Source: Candidatus Eiseniibacteriota bacterium
GTDB taxonomy: Bacteria; Eisenbacteria; RBG-16-71-46
Assembly (NCBI GenBank): GCA_005893365.1
Contig: VBPB01000070.1
Span: forward strand, 1 to 10,591
DNA: 10,591 nucleotides
Direction of reading: 5' to 3'
Shown: positions 1 through 6,713 of the stretch, piece after piece
Layout: each line of letters starts with the position of its first letter
Numbering within the stretch: the first letter of the stretch is position 1
Notes under the pieces: model-generated
What the model was told of the DNA's origin: nothing
Seen by the model: only the letters and a program-made list of their open reading frames with translations
Databases searched by the model: none
Translations under genes and position numbers: made by a program

Positions 1-1071
1 CTCGCCTTCCGCCTGATGGGCCCGAGCCTTTCGGTCGCGGGCATCGCCGCCATCGGCACCGCGGTGGTCTCGACCCTCCTCATCGGCATCATCGCCCAGC
101 GCGCCGGGGTCGTGGGCGCGGCCTTCCCGCGGCCCCAGTTCGGCGCCCCGGACGTGCGCCGCGAGCTGTTCCGCTACGGCGGGCTCTCGCTGCTCAACCA
201 GGCCGCCGAGCTGCTCTACCTGACCACCGACAACCTGCTGATCGGTCGCTTCTTCGGGGCGGGGGCGGTGACGCACTACTCGATGGGGGCCCGCTGGTAT
301 CCGCTGATCTACACCTTCATCGTCGTCCCGATCACCGCCTTGACCCCGCTGTTCACCTCGCTGGACGCGCGCGGCGAGATGGAGCGCGCCCGGGCGGCCC
401 TGCGCCGCATCGTCGGCGTGGCGTCGGTCCTGGGCGTCACCGTGTGCCTGGTGCCGTGCATCATCGGCGACCTGTTCCTCAACGCCTGGGTCGGCCCGCA
501 GTATCGGGACTCGGTGAATTACCTCATCGTGATGCTCGCCCCGCTGACGCTCGACGTGGCGGCGGCCCCGGTCTGGATGATCCTGTACGCACGCGGCCGC
601 ATCGGCGCCATCGTCACGCTCATCGTCCCGATCGCGCTCGGCAACGTGGCGCTCAGCATCGTGCTCGGCCTCGGGTTCCACATGGGCCCGCTCGGCTTCG
701 CCATCGGCAACGGGGCGGCGATGATCGCGCGCAACGTGGCCCTGTTCATGCTGCTCAAGCGCCGGCCGGACGCGCACATCCCGCCGATGCGGATCGCGAT
801 GGCGCCGCTGGTGCCGGCCCTGCTCGGGGCGCTCCCGGGGCTGCTGCTGCTCTACTTCGGCCGCGGCCTCCTCGCGGGGGGCCTCCCGCGCGTCATCACC
901 GGCGGGGCCATCGGCGGCGTGGTCTGCCTGGTGGGCTCGCTACTCGCGACCTTCGGGCCACGCGGCATCGGCGAGCTGGCGCGCACGGCGAGGAGCGCGT
1001 TCGGGTCGAACCGCCGCCCGGCAGGGGACGCCGGCGAGGGGACGCCGCCCTCGATCCCCACGGGCAAGTAA
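1..1071 (+). CDS. Polysaccharide flippase, Wzx/MATE-like (5' end outside window)
   Basis: The frame is open from base 1 and ends at TAA 1069-1071, giving 356 visible residues. The ATG at 16 is in frame but is probably internal. About nine hydrophobic segments are visible (near residues 12-33, 61-83, 99-120, 137-160, 171-196, 202-224, 230-252, 265-286 and 298-318). Between the second and third is a stretch reading TTDNLLIGRFFGAGAVTHYS, typical of the central repeat of polysaccharide-synthesis flippases (14 membrane spans in the family, so about a third of the protein is missing). Such proteins move lipid-linked glycan units across the inner membrane. The last ~35 residues are polar and proline/glycine-rich, as in many cytoplasmic tails. 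No stop or frameshift is seen. The family call is firm; the substrate cannot be told. It probably belongs to a capsule, exopolysaccharide or O-antigen cluster continuing leftwards. Confidence 0.85.
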   Translation, partial: LAFRLMGPSLSVAGIAAIGTAVVSTLLIGIIAQRAGVVGAAFPRPQFGAPDVRRELFRYGGLSLLNQAAELLYLTTDNLLIGRFFGAGAVTHYSMGARWYPLIYTFIVVPITALTPLFTSLDARGEMERARAALRRIVGVASVLGVTVCLVPCIIGDLFLNAWVGPQYRDSVNYLIVMLAPLTLDVAAAPVWMILYARGRIGAIVTLIVPIALGNVALSIVLGLGFHMGPLGFAIGNGAAMIARNVALFMLLKRRPDAHIPPMRIAMAPLVPALLGALPGLLLLYFGRGLLAGGLPRVITGGAIGGVVCLVGSLLATFGPRGIGELARTARSAFGSNRRPAGDAGEGTPPSIPTGK

Positions 1072-1087
1072 CGTCCGCGGCGGCGCC

Positions 1088-1115
1088 GCGTCCCGCACGA
1101 GGGCGTGCGGGATGC
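1088..1115 (+). terminator. Hairpin 17 bases after the flippase stop, possible terminator
   Basis: TCCCGCAC (1091-1098) and GTGCGGGA (1105-1112) pair perfectly around a 6-base loop. The stem extends to 11 pairs (1088-1115) with one G-U pair. No T-run follows, so it is not a textbook intrinsic terminator. U-less stem-loops downstream of genes are common in GC-rich bacteria. The position just after the flippase stop is the main support for a termination or mRNA 3'-end role. Confidence 0.5.
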
Positions 1116-1127
1116 ATCGCGCCGGGC

Positions 1128-1157
1128 GCGCCGATCGCCCAAGGCCGCGATCGGCGC
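1128..1157 (+). terminator. Second perfect 11-bp hairpin between flippase and cyclase genes
   Basis: GCGCCGATCGC (1128-1138) and GCGATCGGCGC (1147-1157) are exact reverse complements around an 8-base loop (CCAAGGCC). It begins 12 bases after the preceding hairpin. No T-tract follows on either strand. The pair may form a tandem terminator that insulates the cyclase gene from the flippase operon. Because the stem is symmetrical, it could also be a dimeric regulator site near the cyclase promoter. Confidence 0.45.
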
Positions 1158-1187
1158 ACTTCCGCGTGGTCCCGCGCGCGGCGCGCG

Positions 1188-1197
1188 TGCTACGATA
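1188..1197 (+). promoter_or_regulatory. Possible extended -10 promoter for the cyclase gene
   Basis: TGCTACGATA (1188-1197) resembles an extended -10 element (TGn before TAcgAT, 4 of 6 consensus). It lies downstream of the two hairpins and about 115 bases before the cyclase start. It is one of the few places in the gap where A and T cluster. No convincing -35 box was found about 17 bases upstream. This is a weak call based on sequence resemblance and position. Confidence 0.3.
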
Positions 1198-1314
1198 TCC
1201 GCGTCCGCGCCCGGGCATCGTATCCATCTCGTCACGCCTCCCGCACGAACCCCCGGACACAGGGCGCTTAGGACTGCTGCACGGGGCCACCCTGCCGGGA
1301 GGCAGGACCACCCC

Positions 1315-2640
1315 ATGAAGCGTGAGGACATCGGGTTCAGGGAGTTGCTGGAGCGGGTCCTGCCGCTGCAGGAGCTCCCCCCCGCCGAGCGGCTCCAGGT
1401 GCAGCGAGCGCTCAACAGCGGCATCGAGTCCGAGCTCGAGCGCGCCGCCTACCTCACCATCGAGACCCTCGAGGGCAGCGGCGCGCTGCGGCGGCTCCCG
1501 CCCCCGGGCAACGGTGGTGGGGCGATCCGCTTCCAGCCGCGTGACGCCTTCCAGATCATCACCCTCCACCTGCCCGGCCGCGTGGCGGACGACGGGGTGA
1601 CCGCCTACCCCCGCTCGGCGCTCCCGGCGCGAGCGGTAGCCCACCTCGACCAACTGCGGCCGCTGCTGCGGTTCGACGATCCGGTGCTGGTCGGCGACCC
1701 GCGCGAGGGCTCGGGGCGAGCCGGGCTCATCGGCCGCCTCGAGGTCGCGGGACGCGACCTGCTGGGCGAGAGCGCGGTGGCGTTCCATCCCAGCAGCGAG
1801 GCGCCCGAGCGGCCGGAGGCGGCCCCCGCCCTGGACGCGGCGCTGGCCGCCGAGGCGATCGCGCGCCCGGCCGCGATCCTCTACTGCGCCGACGCCTGGG
1901 GGAGTCGGCGGCTCGAGGCCGAGGCCCGCCGCCGCGGCTTGCGCTCGCTGGTCGTGGCCGGCGTCGTCTCGTCCGAGGGCGTGCCGCTCGGTCACCTCGA
2001 GGTGTCGAGTCCGCGCCCGGCGGCCTATCGTCCCGACGACCTGGCCCGGGTCGGGTTGCTCGCCGACTATTGCGGCTCCGTGGTGGAGCGCGCGGCGCGC
2101 ATCGAGAAGCTGGTGTTCGTCGATCCCTTGACCAAGGTCTACAACCGCTCGTACTTCGACCTGCAGGCGAAGAACGAGCTCGCCCGCGCGCAACGCGACC
2201 AGGGCTCGGTCGCCCTGTGCATCGCGGACATCGACGACTTCAAGGCCTTCAACACCGCCTTCGGCTACGAGGCCGGCAACCGGGTGCTGGTGGACGTCGC
2301 CCACGCGCTGCGCAGCGGCGTGCGGCCGTTCGACACGGTCGCGCGCTGGGGCGGCGAGGAGTTCGCGGTCCTGCTCACCACGCCGGTGCACGCGGACGAC
2401 GCGCGCGCCGTCTCGGAGCGGCTGCGGGTAGCGGTCGAGCGCACCCCGCTCGAGCTGGAGGGGCTCGACCGGCAGACGCACCGCGTCACGGTGACGGTCA
2501 GCATCGGCGTGGCGCTGTTCCCCGACCACGCCCAGAACGCGCAGGATCTCTGGAGCGCGGCCAACCGGGCTCTGCTCGCCGCCAAGGCCGATTCGAAGAA
2601 TCGCGTGGTCTTCGGCGACGGACGCGAGCCGCGCGCCTGA
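1315..2640 (+). CDS. Diguanylate cyclase with N-terminal GAF-like sensor region (GGDEF)
   Basis: Predicted protein of 441 residues that condenses two GTP into cyclic di-GMP. The ATG at 1315 was chosen because AGGA (1304-1307) sits 7 bases upstream; the open frame reaches further up but through hairpin DNA. Residues ~1-60 are helical and polar. Residues ~75-260 look like a divergent GAF sensor ending in a helix (YRPDDLARVGLLADYCGSVV) that leads into DPLTKVYNR (270-278), the usual GGDEF entry. Active-site GGEEF is at 346-350, the metal-binding Asp at 305 (IADIDDFK), and an inhibitory I-site RPFD at 337-340 is spaced five residues from GGEEF, so product inhibition is likely. No membrane segment is seen, so it should be cytoplasmic. 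The residue matching PleD Asp344, which reads the guanine base, is Asn322. The last 138 bases recur at 4646-4774. The antisense 3' end is overlapped by the convergent glycosyltransferase frame. Confidence 0.93.
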   Translation: MKREDIGFRELLERVLPLQELPPAERLQVQRALNSGIESELERAAYLTIETLEGSGALRRLPPPGNGGGAIRFQPRDAFQIITLHLPGRVADDGVTAYPRSALPARAVAHLDQLRPLLRFDDPVLVGDPREGSGRAGLIGRLEVAGRDLLGESAVAFHPSSEAPERPEAAPALDAALAAEAIARPAAILYCADAWGSRRLEAEARRRGLRSLVVAGVVSSEGVPLGHLEVSSPRPAAYRPDDLARVGLLADYCGSVVERAARIEKLVFVDPLTKVYNRSYFDLQAKNELARAQRDQGSVALCIADIDDFKAFNTAFGYEAGNRVLVDVAHALRSGVRPFDTVARWGGEEFAVLLTTPVHADDARAVSERLRVAVERTPLELEGLDRQTHRVTVTVSIGVALFPDHAQNAQDLWSAANRALLAAKADSKNRVVFGDGREPRA

Positions 2641-4499
2641 CGGGCGCGGCGGAACCACGGCGCCGACGGGCGGCGTCGCCGTCGTGCCCGGCGGCCGTGA
2701 ACCCCGGGCGAGGCGCCGCCCGCAGGTTGGACGGCGTGGTCCACCTGGTAGATCTCGAGGGTCGGGCCGAACCCTCCGCTCGGCTCGAAGCGCTTCACCC
2801 GCCGCAGCCGGGGTTCCGCCCGAAGGTCGCGGTAGAAGTCACCCACGGCCGGGAACCGCTCATGGTTGACCCCCGTCAGGAACCTCGCCAGGTTGTCGGG
2901 ATCGATCACCACGAACTCGGCGCCCTCGTCGAGGTAGTCGCGCAGCCGGCGATAGGGGAAGTACTCCGAGCCCACCAGCATCAGGTTGTAGGTCTTGCAC
3001 CCTTCGAGCGCCTGGATGGCGGCATCGTAGTAGCGCTTCCGGAACGGGTGCGTCGCCTCGCCCCCGGCGGCGGTGGGGCGCAGTTCCAGGAACCGCGGGA
3101 CCATCCCCCTCACGTTCTCGGGCCGGTTGTCGAGCGGGATGGTACCGGCGGATGCCCCGAAGCCACTCCCTTCGATGACGATCCGGCTGCCGGCCGGGAC
3201 GTTAGCCGCCACCCACGCGGCCGCCACGGTCCGGCTGTCAGGTCGCGTCAGACGCGTGTTGAATCGCGCCGACTCGAGGCCGGGCGGCACGACCATCAGG
3301 ATCGCGAGCCCCGCGGTCGCCGCCACCGCGCCTCGCGTGTGGCGGATCCGCTCGAACAGGGACCCGACCGCCCGGCCCGCGAAGACCACGAGCGCCATCT
3401 CGACCGGAAGGGCGTAGCGTGGATAGATGAGGTCGGCGGAGAACGGCAGGCAGATGAACAGGTAGGTGGCGACCGTGAAGGCGAGCAGGGCCATGTCCTC
3501 CGCGCGCCGGCCCACGAGCGCCAGACCCATCCCCGCCGCCGCGGCCACCGAGATCGGGATGCCGAGCGAGCGGACCATGCTGACCAGGTAGAATCGGAAG
3601 GGGTCGTCGGTCCGGGCCGCGAACGGGTCCGGCGGGAGGTTCTCGCCCGGGGACGACCCGGGCATGACGTGGCGACTGACCAGCCGCACCAGCGCCAGGA
3701 AGAACCCCGGGTTGGCGATCGCCGTCACAGCGACGAACACCGCGAGCGCTGCGAGCACGCGCCGGTCGGTGAACCAGCGCGCCAGCGGGAGCCGCTCTTC
3801 CCGCGCGCGGTGGACGTGCCCGACCGCCAGCGGGAGCAGCACCATGATCCCCGGCAGCTTGGTCATCACCGATAGCGCCGCGAACAGGGCGGCGCGCAGA
3901 TAGTGACGCAGGGCGCCTTCACGGATCACGCCGACGACCTCGGTCAACGCCAGGGCCGAGCACACCAGCATCGGCACGTCCACGGTGATGAAATGCGAGG
4001 ACTCGACGTGGGCGGTCGCGAAGGTGAGGAAGAGCGCCGCCAGCAGGCCGGCCGCGCGGCCCGACAGTCGCGCCCCCAGCCGGTAGACGAGCACCACGTT
4101 CGCTGCCCCGAGCAGCGCCACCGTGACCCGCCCGATCAGCCAGAAGCCGGTGGGTTCCGAGAAGTAGCGGACCAGGAAGTCGAAGCTCGAGTGGACGACG
4201 CCGAGGGCGCGCAGGACGGCGAAGTAGACCGCGTACTCCACGAACAGCAGGTAGTAGAGCCCGCCCTTGAAGGCCCGGCCGAGGTTGAACACGCCGGCGC
4301 CCAGCATCAGCGCGCGCTTGACCTCGTTGACCTCGTCGGTGTGGTAGATGTGCGGCAGCCCAAAGCCGATGCCCCAGAGGCGCATGGCGAGAGCCGCGAG
4401 CACCAGGACCACGACCGCGAGCGTCACCGCCGGCGGCGGCCTTACCTTTCCGGACACGCGGTCAGGGCCCGGCATGGTTGGGGGAGCGTGAGGGCGCAC
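2265..4499 (-). CDS. GT-C membrane glycosyltransferase, PMT/GT39-like, with read-through C-terminus
   Basis: The 744-residue frame starts at GTG 4499, with GAGG 8 bases upstream; ATG 4475 is an alternative without a clear Shine-Dalgarno. After a hydrophobic segment at ~25-45 comes HTDE (53-56), the acidic first-loop motif expected for lipid-phosphosugar-dependent GT-C enzymes. Many further membrane spans follow to about residue 400. A soluble domain covers ~405-587, with TVAAAWVAANVPAGSRI near its start and ending in GPTLEIYQV, where family members normally stop. Such enzymes transfer a sugar from a polyprenyl phosphate to a periplasmic acceptor. No stop occurs for another 157 residues. The tail is Arg-rich, and residues ~620-744 are simply the antisense of the cyclase gene. 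The natural stop was therefore probably lost or displaced. The gene lies between two direct repeats and may be a cassette. Family confident, substrate unknown, true C-terminus uncertain. Confidence 0.8.
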   Translation of the reverse strand: MRPHAPPTMPGPDRVSGKVRPPPAVTLAVVVLVLAALAMRLWGIGFGLPHIYHTDEVNEVKRALMLGAGVFNLGRAFKGGLYYLLFVEYAVYFAVLRALGVVHSSFDFLVRYFSEPTGFWLIGRVTVALLGAANVVLVYRLGARLSGRAAGLLAALFLTFATAHVESSHFITVDVPMLVCSALALTEVVGVIREGALRHYLRAALFAALSVMTKLPGIMVLLPLAVGHVHRAREERLPLARWFTDRRVLAALAVFVAVTAIANPGFFLALVRLVSRHVMPGSSPGENLPPDPFAARTDDPFRFYLVSMVRSLGIPISVAAAAGMGLALVGRRAEDMALLAFTVATYLFICLPFSADLIYPRYALPVEMALVVFAGRAVGSLFERIRHTRGAVAATAGLAILMVVPPGLESARFNTRLTRPDSRTVAAAWVAANVPAGSRIVIEGSGFGASAGTIPLDNRPENVRGMVPRFLELRPTAAGGEATHPFRKRYYDAAIQALEGCKTYNLMLVGSEYFPYRRLRDYLDEGAEFVVIDPDNLARFLTGVNHERFPAVGDFYRDLRAEPRLRRVKRFEPSGGFGPTLEIYQVDHAVQPAGGASPGVHGRRARRRRRPSAPWFRRARQARGSRPSPKTTRFFESALAASRARLAALQRSCAFWAWSGNSATPMLTVTVTRCVCRSSPSSSSGVRSTATRSRSETARASSACTGVVSRTANSSPPQRATVSNGRTPLRSAWATSTSTRLPAS
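2503..2640 (+). repeat. Direct repeat copy 1: last 138 bases of the cyclase gene
   Basis: This segment encodes cyclase residues 397 to the stop (from IGVALFPDHAQNAQ onward). It matches 4646-4774 in the same orientation: by eye 8 substitutions over 129 aligned bases (about 94% identity), plus gaps of 1 and 8 bases. Similarity begins abruptly at ATCGGCGTGG and ends exactly with the TGA; flanking sequence on both sides is unrelated. This copy is intact and in frame with the full gene, so it is the likely parent form. Confidence 0.9.
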
Positions 4500-4645
4500 G
4501 GGGCCAGCCTCGGGAGGGACGGTGGGACGCCGATGCGGCGCGGCAGCGGCGCCGGGCGAAGACGCGCGGCAAGTCTATGGGTTCGGAACCCCGGAGGGAA
4601 GGAACCCGTCGCGCCGCCCAAGACCTACCCCGAGGTTTGAATGGT
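4500..4645. other. Upstream region of the GT-C gene, with no gene
   Basis: These 146 bases separate the start of the minus-strand GT-C gene from the cyclase remnant. They should carry the promoter of that glycosyltransferase. On the minus strand, CATAGACT (near 4572-4579) could be a -10 box, but no matching -35 was found. No similarity to the part of the cyclase gene that should precede the remnant is visible, so the cyclase homology is truncated sharply at 4646. Confidence 0.5.
4579..4591. promoter_or_regulatory. 13-bp palindrome, possible operator upstream of the GT-C gene
   Basis: GGGTTC-G-GAACCC is a perfect dyad (6+1+6). A further GGAACCC half-site lies at 4601-4607, so on the minus strand GGGTTCC occurs twice as a direct repeat. 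The dyad abuts a possible -10 (TAGACT) for the minus-strand gene and is about 80 bases from its start. Size and position suit a dimeric repressor site. A chance dyad in GC-rich DNA is not excluded. Confidence 0.3.
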
Positions 4646-4774
4646 ATCGGCGTGGCGCTGTTCCCCGACCACGCCCAAAACGCGCAGGATCTCTGGAGCG
4701 GGCCAACCGGTCCATGCTCGCCGCCAAGAGCGATTCGCGTGGTCTTCGACGACGCACGCGAGCCGCGCGCCTGA
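4646..4774 (+). pseudogene. Remnant of the diguanylate cyclase 3' end (direct repeat copy 2)
   Basis: Only the last ~43 codons of a GGDEF gene are present, from IGVALFPDHAQNAQDLWS to VVFDDAREPRA and TGA at 4772-4774. Catalytic motifs and the whole N-terminal part are absent, so it cannot be a functional cyclase. Compared with copy 1 it lacks 1 base near 4701 and 8 bases near 4736. The two gaps sum to 9, so the reading frame is scrambled between them and then restored to the original frame and stop. Seven bases after its stop codon lies the stop codon of the opposite-strand GT-C gene. It is probably a duplication or recombination footprint. Confidence 0.85.
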
Positions 4775-4781
4775 GCCGCCG

Positions 4782-6713
4782 TCAGCGCGCCGGAGGCTCG
4801 AGCCGGAAGACCCGTGTCCCCCCGTCCGCGGCCACGAAGGCGGGCGGCTGGGCGAGCACCCACGCGCGCATGTCGGGCGCGAGCGGATTCGAGTGGCCGA
4901 AGAGCTCCTCCGCGGAGGCGACCACCCACAGCGGACCGTGGGCCGCGAAGGCCCGGACCGCCGCGACGTCGGGCAGCAGCTCGGCCCCGACGTAGCAGTC
5001 GCGCGGCACACCGTCCACCCGGATCGTCTGCCAGCCGTATTCCTGGGTGCGGATCCAGCCATCCACCCGCCCGAGGTAACACGCGCTGGTGAGCCAGTCG
5101 GTGGCCGCGACCCGATCGCCGGGGCGCAGCCGCGGCTTGAGCCATGCGCAGGCCTCGCGCAGGTCGGGGATGCCTTCCTCGATCCAGCCCCGGGCGCCGG
5201 TCCACGACCCGGGCGTGCGCCGGAGGAAGCCGAGCGTGGGCGCGGGGCTCGTGCCCGGCAACAGCATCGTGCCGCCCAGCAGGAGCACGGCCGCCATCCC
5301 CGGCGCCCAGCGGCGGGCGGGCGCGATGCGCGACGCGCCGACAATCGCCGCAGCCGCGGCACTGCCCGCGAGCAGCTCCCACACCGGCAGCAGGTCCGAC
5401 AGGTAACGGGTGGCGATCCGCCAGTGGAGCACGCTGCGGCTCGTGACCAGCCAGGCGATGGTGAGCACCAGGAACTGCTGCGCGGCGCCGGCGGTCCCGC
5501 GCCAGCAGCGGATGGCGATCACCACCGCGGCCGCCCCCGCGGCGATCCCGATCGCGCGCGGCCACAGCAGGAGGTGAGCGAGGCGGAACGGCTCGAGGAC
5601 CAGGCCGATGGCCGCGTCTCTGAGCCCGAAGCCCGCGGCGGCGACGCACGTCGCCCAGGTGAGTCCCAGCCCGAGCGAGATGGCCGCGGCGCCCTTCAGC
5701 GCGCGGGCACCGGGTCTGCCCGGGAAGAGCTCCGGGCGCTGCAGGGCGAGGAGCGCCAGGATCGCGAGCGCGAGACCGGGATGGCAGCCGGCGGCGGCCG
5801 CCAGGGCCGTCGCCACGCCGACGATCGCGGCGACGCGGTGGAACGCCGGACGCCCGCGCGTCCCCGCCCACGCGAGCCCTGCTCCCGCCAGCGCCGCCAC
5901 GCCGATCAGGATCGGGTAGGTCGGTGAGCCGAGCCGCTCGAGACCGAACGCCAGCGGCGCCGTGCCGATCGACGTGCGGAAGTGCGGGGAGGGAGGGGGG
6001 CCCGCGGGTCCGGGTTCGCCGAGTTCGGGGTGCCCCCCGGTCAGGCCAAGCACAGTCCAGCGATCGAGTAGCAGGTAGGACGAACCGAGCAGCGGGACCG
6101 CCAGGGCGCACAGCGCCCTCACGCGGCGATCGCCGTGGCGGAGCGCCACCGGGATGTAGAGGATCGCGAGTGTCGCCGCCAGCTCGTGCGCGCCCAGGGC
6201 CACGATCATCGCCGCGACCGACCCCAGGCCCCAGCGGAGCCGTCCGCTCTCCCAGAAACGATAGAGGAGGTAGAGCACGACCAGGGAGAGCAACTGATAG
6301 AGGGCGTACATCCGGATCAGCCGGGCGATGTAGATCTCGACCAGCGAGAGCGCAAACAGGATCCCCGCCGCGCGGGCGGCCGTTCGGCCGACGAGTCGCT
6401 GGCCCCCGTAGACGAGCAGTGCGCAGGCGACCGCCGAGAAGACGACGGACGGGATGCGGGGCCACCAGTCGACGCCCGGGGCCGCGAGCGGGGCGATCGC
6501 GTAGTGATAGACGAGATCCCTCCAATAGTGGTGCCCGGAGGGCAGGATCGGCAGGCCGGTGCGCGCGATGCCGCGGGCGGCCAGGGTGGAGATGTCCTCG
6601 TCGGAATGGAGTCCGAGCCGACCGAGCCAGGGGATGCGCGCGAGCAAGGCGATCAGGCCGATGGCGATGGCGGCCGCCCGGTCCGAGGGTCCCGGCTGCC
6701 CCGGACGATTCAC
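4782..6713 (-). CDS. GT-C membrane glycosyltransferase, third gene of the minus-strand operon
   Basis: Predicted protein of 643 residues. GTG at 6713 is chosen because it overlaps the preceding gene's TGA as GTGA and because the first membrane segment (12-29) follows at the usual distance; a longer in-frame start at 6905 would read through the upstream gene. The acidic first-loop motif LHSDED is at 35-40, as in PMT/GT39 and ArnT-like enzymes. About ten more hydrophobic segments run to ~488, followed by a soluble C-terminal domain (~489-643). Expected role: transfer of a sugar from a polyprenyl-phosphate donor on the outer face of the inner membrane. It is only distantly similar to the other GT-C protein, so the two did not arise by recent duplication. 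Translation is probably coupled to the upstream GT4 gene. The exact sugar and acceptor are not readable from sequence. Confidence 0.85.
   Translation of the reverse strand: MNRPGQPGPSDRAAAIAIGLIALLARIPWLGRLGLHSDEDISTLAARGIARTGLPILPSGHHYWRDLVYHYAIAPLAAPGVDWWPRIPSVVFSAVACALLVYGGQRLVGRTAARAAGILFALSLVEIYIARLIRMYALYQLLSLVVLYLLYRFWESGRLRWGLGSVAAMIVALGAHELAATLAILYIPVALRHGDRRVRALCALAVPLLGSSYLLLDRWTVLGLTGGHPELGEPGPAGPPPSPHFRTSIGTAPLAFGLERLGSPTYPILIGVAALAGAGLAWAGTRGRPAFHRVAAIVGVATALAAAAGCHPGLALAILALLALQRPELFPGRPGARALKGAAAISLGLGLTWATCVAAAGFGLRDAAIGLVLEPFRLAHLLLWPRAIGIAAGAAAVVIAIRCWRGTAGAAQQFLVLTIAWLVTSRSVLHWRIATRYLSDLLPVWELLAGSAAAAAIVGASRIAPARRWAPGMAAVLLLGGTMLLPGTSPAPTLGFLRRTPGSWTGARGWIEEGIPDLREACAWLKPRLRPGDRVAATDWLTSACYLGRVDGWIRTQEYGWQTIRVDGVPRDCYVGAELLPDVAAVRAFAAHGPLWVVASAEELFGHSNPLAPDMRAWVLAQPPAFVAADGGTRVFRLEPPAR

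Noticed and set aside
940..2658. Long minus-strand open frame (572 codons) opposite the cyclase gene
   Set aside because: It has no domain signature and is Arg/Gly/Ala/Val-rich. It mirrors a clear GGDEF gene, as expected for antisense frames in GC-rich DNA.
2070..3875. Long plus-strand open frame (601 codons) across the cyclase end and the GT-C gene
   Set aside because: Low-complexity Arg/His/Asp-rich translation, antisense to a clear membrane glycosyltransferase, with no recognizable domain.
4577..4607. tRNA-like T-arm (GGGTTCGGAACCC) suggesting a tRNA or attachment site at the cassette edge
   Set aside because: The loop does not fit a T-arm because the dyad is self-complementary, and no acceptor, D or anticodon arm could be folded around it.
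2641..4645. Insertion sequence or transposon around the GT-C gene
   Set aside because: No transposase, terminal inverted repeats or short target duplications are seen. The flanking repeats are cyclase coding sequence, which fits homologous recombination better.
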